Source: an uncultured Lachnospiraceae bacterium (GTDB lineage: Bacteria > Bacillota > Clostridia > Lachnospirales > Lachnospiraceae). From it: a stretch of DNA of 64,000 bases. Location of the stretch: contig CAJTUZ010000020.1 of assembly GCA_910579735.1 (NCBI GenBank), forward strand, positions 5,800 to 69,799. Direction: 5' to 3'. This document shows, piece after piece, positions 27,051 through 35,801 of this stretch; the stretch's first letter is position 1; every line of letters starts with the position of its first letter. Under the pieces are notes generated by a model. That model searched no databases. It had not been told where the DNA came from and saw only the letters and a program-made list of their open reading frames with translations. A program made the translations under genes and the position numbers.

Positions 27051-27713
27051 CTATTCTGCGCCGTTCAGTATTGCCCGGTACAGTTTCACGTTATCATGGA
27101 TATTACCGCGAAAAATCGCGGAACCCGCTACTATTACGTTCGCACCGGCATCCAGAACGATCTGCGCAGTTTCCGTCGTGATACCGCCATCCACCTGGAT
27201 ATCCGCGGAAAGTCCAAGCTCCGTTATCATCCGGCGGACGCTTTTAATACGCTGCGTGGATTCCGGAATATATTTCTGACCGCCGAATCCGGGTTCCACG
27301 GTCATGACCAGAAGCATCTCTAATTTATCCAGATACGGCCTGATCTCTTCTACCGCAGTTCCCGGCTTGATGGACAGACCGGCCCTGCAGCCGGCCTGAT
27401 GTATTTTATCTATGACACCAGCGACGTCTTTGGTCGCTTCCAGATGAAAGGTGATGCTGTCGGCGCCGCATTTTGCAAATTCATCAATATAGCGTTCCGG
27501 CTCCACGATCATCAGATGTACATCAAAAACCTTCTCTGTTACGGGCCTGATCGTCGAAATGACCGGCATTCCGAAAGAAATCGACGGTACGAATACACCA
27601 TCCATTACATCAATATGGATATAGTCCGCTCCCGCTTCGTCAGCCTCTGCGATCTGTTTCCCCAAAATGGAAAAATCAGCCGCAAGAATAGAAGGTGATA
27701 ATAAATTCTTCAT
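27051..27713 (-). CDS. rpe: Ribulose-phosphate 3-epimerase
   Basis: 220-residue TIM barrel interconverting ribulose 5-phosphate and xylulose 5-phosphate. Seen are LSPSILAADFSILG, HIDVMDGVFVPSISFG (metal His and Asp), VHLMIVEPERY, MTVEPGFGGQKY and IQVDGGITTETA, all canonical. GAAGGAG precedes the ATG. It sits at the end of the arabinose/transketolase run, 17 bases after the transketolase C-subunit gene. Confidence 0.95.
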   Translation of the reverse strand: MKNLLSPSILAADFSILGKQIAEADEAGADYIHIDVMDGVFVPSISFGMPVISTIRPVTEKVFDVHLMIVEPERYIDEFAKCGADSITFHLEATKDVAGVIDKIHQAGCRAGLSIKPGTAVEEIRPYLDKLEMLLVMTVEPGFGGQKYIPESTQRIKSVRRMITELGLSADIQVDGGITTETAQIVLDAGANVIVAGSAIFRGNIHDNVKLYRAILNGAE

Positions 27714-27730
27714 AAGAACTCCTTCGACAA

Positions 27731-28675
27731 CTATGCCTTTACAAATCCTTTTACTTTTTCATAGATGCCTTTGCCATCCAAACCATATTTTTCTACCAGT
27801 GCCGCTGCCGGACCGGATTCTCCGAATACGTCCTGCATTCCGATCTTCAATACGGGTGTGGGCATTTTTTCGGACAGACAGTCGCATACTGCGCTTCCGA
27901 GACCGCCGATCACCGTATGTTCTTCCGCAGTCACAACTTTGCCGGTTTTCTTTGCAGATGAAAGGATCAGTTCTTCATCTAAGGGTTTGATCGTATGGAT
28001 GTTGATCACTTCTGCACTGATGCCGTCTGCCTCCAGCATTTCGGCCGCTTCTAATGCAGATGAAACCGTAATACCGCTTGCCACGATCGTCACGTCCGTA
28101 CCTTCTTTTAAGAGAACGCCTTTACCGATCTCAAATTTGTAATCCGGTCTGTCGTTGATGACCGGAACGGCTGCACGTCCGAATCTTAAATACACAGGGC
28201 CTTCTTTTTCGATTGCCGCTCTGACGGCAGCTTTGGCTTCCACGTCGTCGGAAGGTACGATAACCGTCATTCCCGGAATCGTTCTCATCAGCGCTACGTC
28301 TTCGTTGCACTGATGCGTCGCGCCATCTTCACCGACCGTAATACCGGCATGCGTTGCACCGATCTTTACATTCAGATGCGGATAACCGATAGAGTTACGA
28401 ACCTGCTCGAAATTACGTCCCGCTGCAAACATGGCAAACGAACTGATAAAAGGAACCTTTCCGCAGGTTGCAAGTCCTGCCGCAATACCCGTCATATTAC
28501 ATTCTGCAATACCGCAGTCGATATGTCTGTCAGGAAATGCCTTCTGGAAAACGCCGGTCTTTGTTGCGCCGGCAAGGTCTGCATCCAGCACTACCAGATT
28601 CGGAAAATCCGCTCCGCACTCCGCCAGTGCATTACCATAACTTTCTCTTGTTGCGATCTTCTTTACTTCTGACAT
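27731..28675 (-). CDS. Transketolase, C-terminal subunit
   Basis: 314 residues carrying the pyrimidine-binding and C-terminal transketolase domains (GIAECNMTGIAAGLATCGKV, ATHAGITVGEDGATHQ, VTAEEHTVIGGLGSAVCDCL). Together with the next gene it forms a two-polypeptide transketolase that moves two-carbon units between pentose and hexose phosphates. It overlaps the N-terminal subunit gene by 13 bases, which suggests coupled translation. Confidence 0.93.
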   Translation of the reverse strand: MSEVKKIATRESYGNALAECGADFPNLVVLDADLAGATKTGVFQKAFPDRHIDCGIAECNMTGIAAGLATCGKVPFISSFAMFAAGRNFEQVRNSIGYPHLNVKIGATHAGITVGEDGATHQCNEDVALMRTIPGMTVIVPSDDVEAKAAVRAAIEKEGPVYLRFGRAAVPVINDRPDYKFEIGKGVLLKEGTDVTIVASGITVSSALEAAEMLEADGISAEVINIHTIKPLDEELILSSAKKTGKVVTAEEHTVIGGLGSAVCDCLSEKMPTPVLKIGMQDVFGESGPAAALVEKYGLDGKGIYEKVKGFVKA

Positions 28676-29499
28676 AATGCTTCACCTACTTTCTCCAAAT
28701 CTGCCATTGCGACCTTATATTCTTCATCGTTCGGCGCTTTGCCGTGCCAGCCGGCATTGTTCTCCATGAAGGAAACATCTTTGCCTTTTACGGTCTTACA
28801 AACAATGGCCGTGGGCATGCCTTTGGTATTTCTGGCCTCTTTAAAAGCCGTGTCGATCTGGTCAAAATCATTGCCATCGATATTGATTACATGGAAATTA
28901 AACGCTTCAAATTTCTTATCGATCGGATACGGAGAACATACGTCGTCGATCTTTCCGTCGATCTGCAGCCCGTTATTATCTACGATAACTACCAGATTGT
29001 CCAGTTTTCTGTGTCCGGCAAACATGGATGCCTCCCAGACCTGTCCCTCCTGGATTTCACCGTCGCCAAGCAGTGTGTAAACTCTGTAGTCTTTCTTGTC
29101 CATTTTGCCTGCAAGAGCCATACCTACCGCTGCGGAAATACCCTGTCCGAGAGAACCGGAAGACATATCGACTCCGGGTGTCTCCTGCATACAGGGATGT
29201 CCCTGCAGATAGGATCCCAGGTGACGGAGTGTCTTCAGATCTTCTACCGGGAAATAACCGCGGTTTGCAAGCGCCGAATAAAGTCCGGGCGCCGTATGGC
29301 CTTTAGAGAGCACAAAACGGTCTCTGTCCGCTTTCTTCGGATCCTTGGGATCAATATTCATCTCTTCAAAATAAAGGTAAGTAAAAATATCCGCTGCCGA
29401 CAAAGATCCGCCCGGGTGTCCGGCTTTCGCACTATGTACAGCCGTAACGATACCCTTACGAACTTCATTAGCTGCTTTTTGTAACTCTAATTTGTTCAT
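28663..29499 (-). CDS. Transketolase, N-terminal subunit
   Basis: 278 residues holding the thiamine-diphosphate domain: SAKAGHPGGSLSAADIFTYL, FVLSKGHTAPGLYSAL and GDGEIQEGQVWEA...VDNNGLQIDG. Single-chain transketolases are about 660 residues; the split form is common in Clostridia and archaea. ATG at 29499 is chosen (GGAGG 6 bases upstream) over an in-frame TTG two codons earlier. The gene follows araD after about 100 bases without a strong terminator, so it is likely part of the arabinose operon. Confidence 0.93.
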   Translation of the reverse strand: MNKLELQKAANEVRKGIVTAVHSAKAGHPGGSLSAADIFTYLYFEEMNIDPKDPKKADRDRFVLSKGHTAPGLYSALANRGYFPVEDLKTLRHLGSYLQGHPCMQETPGVDMSSGSLGQGISAAVGMALAGKMDKKDYRVYTLLGDGEIQEGQVWEASMFAGHRKLDNLVVIVDNNGLQIDGKIDDVCSPYPIDKKFEAFNFHVINIDGNDFDQIDTAFKEARNTKGMPTAIVCKTVKGKDVSFMENNAGWHGKAPNDEEYKVAMADLEKVGEALCQK

Positions 29500-29600
29500 T
29501 TCCAACCTCCATATATTTTTTCATTCTTTCATTTTATCATATCACAATACGGAATGTGTCACCACTTAAAAATTAACCTGCCGCCTTTTTAAGTTCTCTT

Positions 29601-30299
29601 TCAATTTCCCTGTCCGTAATAAGCATTCGCTCCGTGCTTTCTGTAGTAATGTTTATCCTGCAGTTCCTGCGGCGCAGGCTGGATACGGGGATTAATCGTT
29701 TCCGCCCTGTATGCCATTTTGGATACTTCTTCCAGAACGACTGCATTATGGACTGCGTCATGCGCGTTTTTGCCCCATGCAAAAGGTCCGTGATTCTTGC
29801 ACAAAACCGCGGGAACGGCCATAACGTCCTTATTTAATCTTTTGAACTCATTGACGATCAGCAGTCCTGTATTCTTTTCATACGCTTCTTCGATCTCTTC
29901 TTCCGTCAGGCATCGTAAACACGGCACTTCCCCGTATATATAATCCGCATGGGTCGTTCCGTAACAGGGAATGCCCCTTCCGGCCTGTGCCCAGCTTGTC
30001 GCATAGGAAGAATGGGTATGTACGATACCCCCGATCTCCGGATAAGCCTTATATAATTCCAGATGCGTCGGCGTATCGGAAGAAGGGTTGTAACGTCCCT
30101 CTACTTTGTTTCCGTTCAAATCCATGAGCACCATATCGTCCGGCGTCAGTTTCTCATAGTCCACACCCGAAGGTTTGATGGCAAAGATGCCGGATTCCTC
30201 ATCGATCTCACTGACATTGCCCCATGTAAAGGTGACAAGACCGTATTTGGGCAGAAGCATATTGGCTTCATAAACACGTTGTTTTAATTCTTCCAACAT
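29601..30299 (-). CDS. araD: L-ribulose-5-phosphate 4-epimerase
   Basis: 232-residue class II aldolase-fold enzyme converting L-ribulose 5-phosphate to D-xylulose 5-phosphate. Zinc ligands are in IVHTHSSYATSWAQAG and the distal HNAVVLEEV region; TTHADYIYGEVPCLR and NHGPFAWGKNAHDAV are canonical. AGAAAGGAA precedes the ATG. It is the third step after AraA and AraB, encoded just upstream in the same direction. Confidence 0.95.
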   Translation of the reverse strand: MLEELKQRVYEANMLLPKYGLVTFTWGNVSEIDEESGIFAIKPSGVDYEKLTPDDMVLMDLNGNKVEGRYNPSSDTPTHLELYKAYPEIGGIVHTHSSYATSWAQAGRGIPCYGTTHADYIYGEVPCLRCLTEEEIEEAYEKNTGLLIVNEFKRLNKDVMAVPAVLCKNHGPFAWGKNAHDAVHNAVVLEEVSKMAYRAETINPRIQPAPQELQDKHYYRKHGANAYYGQGN

Positions 30300-30360
30300 A
30301 GTCGTATGTTCCTTTCTTTTAGATGATCAAAATATGAATGTCATTTCCATTTATCATTTA

Positions 30361-31965
30361 TTATAAACATTCTACTGCGGCTCTTTCAATCCCGAGTCCC
30401 TTCGCATAACGCTCCATGAACTTGTCAAAGCCTTCCACATCCTCTTTTACAGGCGCTTCTTTGCTGCCTGCCTGGCCGGCAAATACTTTCTTGGTCAAGA
30501 AATCCGCCAGAGCTTCGCCGTTTTCTTTATGCAGCATATAAGAAGCCAGTAATGCCATACCCCATGCGCCGCCTTCGCCGGCAGTCTCCATAACGCTTAC
30601 GGAGGCATTGATCGCAGCTGCCATAATACGCTGTCCGACGCCTTTGGTCTTAAACAGACCGCCGTGTCCGAGCATCTCGTCTACACGTACGCCTTCTTCT
30701 TTCAGCAGAATATCCAGTCCTGTTTTTAATGCGCCGAGCGCCGTAAAAAGATGCACTCTCATAAAGTTGGCAAGGTTAAAGTTATCGGAAGGGGTGCGGA
30801 CGAATAAAGGACGTCCCTCCTCAAATCCGGTAATATGTTCTCCGGAGAAATAATTATATGCCAGCAGTCCGCCGCAGTCACTGTCTCCCTCCAGAGCTTT
30901 ACGGTACAGGGTGCCGAACAGTTCGTTCATATCCACTTTCATGCCCATGCTTTCCGCAAACTCCTTAAAAATATTGACCCACGCATTTAAGTCGGAGGTA
31001 CAGTTATTGCAGTGTACCATAGCCACCAAAGAACCATCGGGCGTCGTTACAAGATCGATTGCATCGTATACTTTCTGCAGTTCTTTCTCCAGTACGATCA
31101 TGGCAAATACGCTCGTACCTGCGGAGACGTTACCGGTTCTCTTAGCCACGGAATTGGTCGCCGCCATACCGGTTCCGGCATCTCCCTCAGGCGGGCAGAA
31201 AGGTACGCCGGCCTGTAATTTCCCTGTCGGGTCAAGAAGCGCTGCGCCTTCCGCCGTCAGGCTTCCTGCATTCTCTCCCGCTTTCAGGACTTTCGGCATG
31301 ATATCACGCAGTTTCCACGGGAAATTCTTATCCGCAACCAGTTCGTCAAACTGTGCAATCTTTTTTTCGTTAAAATCACCTGTTGCAATATCGATCGGGA
31401 ACATACCGGACGCTTCACCGACACCGAGCGTACGCTCCCCGGTCAGCTTCCAATGTATGTATCCTGCCAGCGTCGTAAAGAAACGTACTGAAGGAACATG
31501 CTCTTCCGCATTCAAAACTGCCTGATAAAGATGCGCGATGCTCCATCTCTGCGGAATATGATAGTTGAATACTTCCGTCAGTTTATCGGACGCCTGTCCG
31601 GTGATCGTATTTCTCCAGGTACGGAAAGGCACAAGAAGTTCGCCTTTCTCATCAAAAGCCATATAGCCGTGCATCATGGCGCTGAACCCGATCGCACCGA
31701 TCTTTACAAGTTCCGTGCCATACTGTTTTTTTACATCTTCCGCCAGATTTTTATAGCAGTCCTGAAGGCCGTTCCAAATATCGTCCAGGCTGTATGTCCA
31801 GATCCCGTTTTCCAATCTGTTCTCCCAGTCATGCGCACCGGATGCAATAGGTGCGTTATCTTCCGCAACTAAAATTGCTTTGATTCTGGTCGAACCAAAC
31901 TCGATACCGAGTACGGTTCTGCCATCATCGATCTGTTTTCTGATTTCTTCTGCCGAAAAACCCAT
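30361..31965 (-). CDS. araB: L-ribulokinase (FGGY family)
   Basis: 534 residues. Phosphorylates L-ribulose at O5. The N-terminal phosphate-binding motif is VLGIEFGSTRIKAILVAED and the C-terminal half has GHGGLFKTKGVGQRIMAAAI and METAGEGGAWGMALLASYML. Some features are closer to a Lachnospiraceae ribulokinase group than to Escherichia coli AraB (566 residues), so substrate is assigned mainly from its place between araA and araD. Start at 31965 has AAGGAGG 7 bases upstream and lies 17 bases after the araA stop. Confidence 0.88.
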   Translation of the reverse strand: MGFSAEEIRKQIDDGRTVLGIEFGSTRIKAILVAEDNAPIASGAHDWENRLENGIWTYSLDDIWNGLQDCYKNLAEDVKKQYGTELVKIGAIGFSAMMHGYMAFDEKGELLVPFRTWRNTITGQASDKLTEVFNYHIPQRWSIAHLYQAVLNAEEHVPSVRFFTTLAGYIHWKLTGERTLGVGEASGMFPIDIATGDFNEKKIAQFDELVADKNFPWKLRDIMPKVLKAGENAGSLTAEGAALLDPTGKLQAGVPFCPPEGDAGTGMAATNSVAKRTGNVSAGTSVFAMIVLEKELQKVYDAIDLVTTPDGSLVAMVHCNNCTSDLNAWVNIFKEFAESMGMKVDMNELFGTLYRKALEGDSDCGGLLAYNYFSGEHITGFEEGRPLFVRTPSDNFNLANFMRVHLFTALGALKTGLDILLKEEGVRVDEMLGHGGLFKTKGVGQRIMAAAINASVSVMETAGEGGAWGMALLASYMLHKENGEALADFLTKKVFAGQAGSKEAPVKEDVEGFDKFMERYAKGLGIERAAVECL

Positions 31966-31982
31966 GTTATAACCCTCCTTCA

Positions 31983-33479
31983 TTATGAGCGGAATGCCGC
32001 CTCATTCCATCTTAATTCATTCTTGAAATTACGGATCGTGGTATCTTTATCAATGACAACACTTTCGATTCCCATTGCCGCCGCCCAGTCAACCATCTGG
32101 TCTACCGTCAGGTCATAAGAGAATGCCGTATGATGTGCGCCTCCCGCAAGGATCCATGCCGTCGCTCCAATCTCCATGTTGGGCTGCGGTGTCCAGAATG
32201 CAGTACCTACCGGCAGCTTCGGCATCGGTTTCTCAACCTTCTTACAATCCACAGCATTGATCAGCAGTCTGAATCTGGTTCCGAGATCGACCAGAGAGCA
32301 CGCTACTGCAGGACCTGTCTTGGACGTAAATACAAGACGGGCAGGATCTTCCCTGTTACCCATGGAGAGCGGGCAGACTTTGATGCCGATCTCGCCATCC
32401 GCCACGGAAGGACACACCTCCAGCATATGTGCCTGCAGGATGCCTTCTTTACCCGGAACAAGATGATACGTATAATCTTCCATCATGGACGTACCTTTGG
32501 CGTCTTTCATACCGGCGGTCATCAGTTTCATCATACGCACCATAGCCGCTACCTTCCAGTCACCTTCCGCACCAAAACCATATCCTTTTTCCATAAGTCT
32601 TTGAATGGAAAGACCCGGAAGCTGCTTTAAGCCGCCTAACATGCCGAAATGTGTAACGACTGCATGATAATCGTTATCTACCAGGAATTTCTCAATACCG
32701 ATCTCCTGTCTGGCCTGTACCGCTACATGCGCTTTAAACTCATTCAAATCTCTGCCTTCGTCAAGGATCTTATATTTACTGTAATATTCCTCGACCAGAG
32801 CGTCTACATCACCCTGCGGTACGGCATCGACATATTCCACTAAATCGTTGACACAATAATGGTCGATCTCCCAGCCGAATTTGATCTGTGCTTCTACTTT
32901 GTCGCCTTCCGTTACGGCTACGTTGTTCATGTTGTCACCGAAACGGCATACTCTGATGTGGGAAGACTCAATGATGCCAAGCGCCGTTCTCATCCAGCTT
33001 CCAAGCTGTTCCTGTACGTGAGGCGCCGCCCAGTGGCCGACAATGATCTTTCTTTCGATTCCCATACGGCTTACAATATGACCATATTCTCTGTCACCAT
33101 GCGCCGACTGGTTCTCATTCATAAAGTCCATATCTATTGTATCATATGGAAGCGCTTCGTTAAACTGTGTATGCAGATGACAAAGCGGTTTTTTAAATTC
33201 CTTTAAACCGAGGATCCACATTTTAGCCGGTGAAAACGTGTGCATCCATGTAATGACGCCTGCACATTCCGCATCATTATTTGCATCGTTAAAAGTTTTT
33301 CTGATAGATGCCTGGCTGATCAGCGTAGGCTTCAACACGATCTCAAAAGGCAGCTTCCCGGAAGCATTCAGTCCTTCCACAATTTTAGCGGAATGATCCG
33401 CCACTTTTCTCAAACATTCGTCTCCGTACAGATCCTGTGATCCGGTACAAAACCAGAACTTATAATTTTTTGCCTGCAT
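31983..33479 (-). CDS. araA: L-arabinose isomerase
   Basis: 498 residues, the normal length. Converts L-arabinose to L-ribulose with Mn(II). The start reads KNYKFWFCTGSQDLYGDECL; active-site regions include CAGVITWMHTFSPAKMWI, GAEGDWKVAAMVRMMK (Glu), MMEDYTYHL (Glu), and the two His in WILAGGAHHTAFSYDL. AGAGAGGG lies 3 bases before the ATG. First gene of the catabolic operon. Confidence 0.97.
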   Translation of the reverse strand: MQAKNYKFWFCTGSQDLYGDECLRKVADHSAKIVEGLNASGKLPFEIVLKPTLISQASIRKTFNDANNDAECAGVITWMHTFSPAKMWILGLKEFKKPLCHLHTQFNEALPYDTIDMDFMNENQSAHGDREYGHIVSRMGIERKIIVGHWAAPHVQEQLGSWMRTALGIIESSHIRVCRFGDNMNNVAVTEGDKVEAQIKFGWEIDHYCVNDLVEYVDAVPQGDVDALVEEYYSKYKILDEGRDLNEFKAHVAVQARQEIGIEKFLVDNDYHAVVTHFGMLGGLKQLPGLSIQRLMEKGYGFGAEGDWKVAAMVRMMKLMTAGMKDAKGTSMMEDYTYHLVPGKEGILQAHMLEVCPSVADGEIGIKVCPLSMGNREDPARLVFTSKTGPAVACSLVDLGTRFRLLINAVDCKKVEKPMPKLPVGTAFWTPQPNMEIGATAWILAGGAHHTAFSYDLTVDQMVDWAAAMGIESVVIDKDTTIRNFKNELRWNEAAFRS

Positions 33480-33514
33480 AGGCCCTCTCTTTCCGCCGCT
33501 TCTGCGGCCTGCTT

Positions 33515-33604
33515 ATTATAATTTTCTCAGTTATTTCATCTAAACGACTCAATAATTTCTCAAAAAGCTGCCAAATCGGCAATCGCAATTACCGGCATGG
33601 CAGC
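33515..33604 (-). promoter_or_regulatory. Terminator-like hairpin and araA promoter region
   Basis: After the permease genes the minus strand folds GCTGCCA (33598-33604) with TGGCAGC (33567-33573), with an inner hairpin, followed by five T residues: a probable terminator of the importer operon. Further on TATAAT (33515-33520) is a good -10 for araA, though no good -35 is visible, as expected for a regulated promoter. The two operons thus appear separable. Confidence 0.5.
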
Positions 33605-33662
33605 CTCGTATTTATCCTGACGAAACCTTACTCTGGAAATATTTAATTCCGACAGGTTTTTC

Positions 33663-34712
33663 TTAACGTTTTTTCTTACGTGCGATTACCACACTCTGGA
33701 TGACCAGGAACAGACACAACATTACCGCAATCGTAATTCCTGTCCACCATGCATCCTGTAATCCGGCAGAAGAAACGATATTCTTGATCGTATTGAGCGA
33801 TACTACGCCGAAGAATGTTCCTATGATGTTTCCGACACCGCCGGTCAGCATCGTACCGCCTATGATCGATGAAGCGATCGCGTTCATTTCTGCACCGCTT
33901 CCGTTAGATACGGCACCGGATCCAACGTGCAGGAAATAAACAAATCCACCGATTCCCGCTAACAATCCGCACAGCAGATGCGCCAGGAATTTGGTTCTCT
34001 TTACATTGATACCAAGCATCAGTGCACTCTGGCTGTTTCCGCCGACTGCATAGAACTGACGGCCCAATTTCGTCCATTTCAGCACGCAGAACAGTACGAT
34101 AACAACGATGACCGCCACTACGACGCCAAGCTCCACATATGCTTCCACATATTTTCCCGCTTTTGTCATATAACCCAGACCCGGAATAACGACACGCGCA
34201 TTTTTCAAAGCAACAAACGCCTCGTTCGCCACGTTGAAGGGATTGACGTTAACAATCGTCGTCATACCGCGTGCAAAGAACATTCCGGCCAGAGTAACAA
34301 TGAACGGCTGAATATCCAGATAAGCGATCAAAAATCCCTGTACAAGGCCGAATCCGAGACCGATCGCCAATGCGATCACGACAGCCATAAATACATTACC
34401 GCCCTTGAAATCCAGATAGACCGCACAGCACATGCTGACTAATGCCGTAACACCGCCTACGGAAATATCAATGCTCTGTGTGATCATAACAAGACTCAGT
34501 CCGCAGGAAAGAATAATCAATCCCGCATTATCATTCAGTATCTTAAAGAACATCTGTGGTCTTCTGAAACCTGCCCCTAAAAATATCATAGCGCCAATGT
34601 ACATCAGAAAGAAAACCACGATCGTAATCGTAAGGAGCAGACCAGTGTCTGTCATATTTTTCAGTTTATTCTGCAAACCGCCCGGCGCAGATGTTTTTTG
34701 ATTCGATGACAT
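33663..34712 (-). CDS. Sugar ABC transporter permease, YjfF-like
   Basis: 349-residue inner-membrane subunit of a carbohydrate-uptake 2 (CUT2) importer (BPD_transp_2 family) with about 8-10 hydrophobic helices. Diagnostic strings are LSCGLSLVMITQSIDISVGG, LDIQPFIVTLAGMFFARGMT and ASSIIGGTMLTGGVGNIIGT. It is the second of two paired permeases; order binding protein, ATPase, permease, permease equals Escherichia coli ytfQ-ytfR-ytfT-yjfF, a furanose-sugar importer. Location between araA and araR makes L-arabinose the likely substrate. Confidence 0.9.
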   Translation of the reverse strand: MSSNQKTSAPGGLQNKLKNMTDTGLLLTITIVVFFLMYIGAMIFLGAGFRRPQMFFKILNDNAGLIILSCGLSLVMITQSIDISVGGVTALVSMCCAVYLDFKGGNVFMAVVIALAIGLGFGLVQGFLIAYLDIQPFIVTLAGMFFARGMTTIVNVNPFNVANEAFVALKNARVVIPGLGYMTKAGKYVEAYVELGVVVAVIVVIVLFCVLKWTKLGRQFYAVGGNSQSALMLGINVKRTKFLAHLLCGLLAGIGGFVYFLHVGSGAVSNGSGAEMNAIASSIIGGTMLTGGVGNIIGTFFGVVSLNTIKNIVSSAGLQDAWWTGITIAVMLCLFLVIQSVVIARKKKR

Positions 34713-34713
34713 A

Positions 34714-35799
34714 CTATGCTACCTCCTTCGTCTGGAATTTCTTCATCATGGACGTAAACCATGCACGTACCGTCGGTGCGCTGATAACAACCAGAATGAT
34801 AACGACCACCGCCTTATATGCCGGAAGCGCATCAGACTGTACATTGAATTTATATAATGTCGTTGTAAGCAGCTGAATAACATAAGCGCCAAGCACAGAA
34901 GCTATCATGTTGAATTTACCGCCGCCCAGAGCGTTTCCGCCGAGCGCTACTGCCAAAATGGCGTCCATTTCAATATCTTTGGCGATAACCGAATAGTTGA
35001 TCGTCGAATTACGGCTTACTTTGATCAGGCCGACAACCGCAACGCACAGACCGAGGATCACGAAAGTAAGTACCTTGATCAGCGCAGGGTTCAAACCATT
35101 TAATTTAGAAGAATTTTCATTAATACCAACTGCCTGCGTATAAAGTCTGAGGTTGGTAAACTTCAGTACAAGACACATAATAATAACACAGGCAAGCATG
35201 ATAAAGAACGGCGTCGGAATCGGAATTCCCGGAATATAACCGCCGAAGTATTTGAATGACTGTTCGCTGACGATAGGCAGCTCATTATTGTTGACCCATG
35301 CGGCAATGGAACGACCCGCCGTATACAGGATCAGAGTTGCGACCATAGGCTGTATTCTGAAATATGCGACAAGCACGCCGTTGAATGCACCAAACAGCAT
35401 TGCCACGATACAGCTTACAAGGAATGCCAGGATAACCGGAGACTGCAGAGTTTCCGCACGCGTATCGCCCCCGCACAGTACCCGCAAAAGCACGCTGCCG
35501 GCAATCGCTACTGCCGCGCCGACACTGATATCCTGGCCGCCGGAAGCCGCCGTAACAAGTGTCATGCCGATCGCAAGGATCGCAACTTCGGAACCGTTAT
35601 CCAGAATTCTGATCAGATAACCTCCCAAAACCGGGTTGCCTAAATTATTGGTGCCCAGAGTAATTTCCAGGAAAGAAGGATCCATGATAATATTAAATAT
35701 CACGAGTATCAGCAGGGCAAATATCGGAATAAACATCTGCTGTCTGACGATCCTTGAAAAAAAGTTTCCATTATTTGATTTCTTCATTTCCTTATGCAT
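34714..35799 (-). CDS. Sugar ABC transporter permease, YtfT-like
   Basis: 361 residues, CUT2 permease family, with helices throughout and the characteristic LAIGMTLVTAASGGQDISVG and FRIQPMVATLILYTAGRSIA. It ends one base before the next permease gene starts and begins 2 bases after the ATPase gene ends, so translation of the three is tightly linked. Forms a heterodimeric channel with the following permease. Confidence 0.9.
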   Translation of the reverse strand: MHKEMKKSNNGNFFSRIVRQQMFIPIFALLILVIFNIIMDPSFLEITLGTNNLGNPVLGGYLIRILDNGSEVAILAIGMTLVTAASGGQDISVGAAVAIAGSVLLRVLCGGDTRAETLQSPVILAFLVSCIVAMLFGAFNGVLVAYFRIQPMVATLILYTAGRSIAAWVNNNELPIVSEQSFKYFGGYIPGIPIPTPFFIMLACVIIMCLVLKFTNLRLYTQAVGINENSSKLNGLNPALIKVLTFVILGLCVAVVGLIKVSRNSTINYSVIAKDIEMDAILAVALGGNALGGGKFNMIASVLGAYVIQLLTTTLYKFNVQSDALPAYKAVVVIILVVISAPTVRAWFTSMMKKFQTKEVA

Positions 35800-35801
35800 C
35801 G

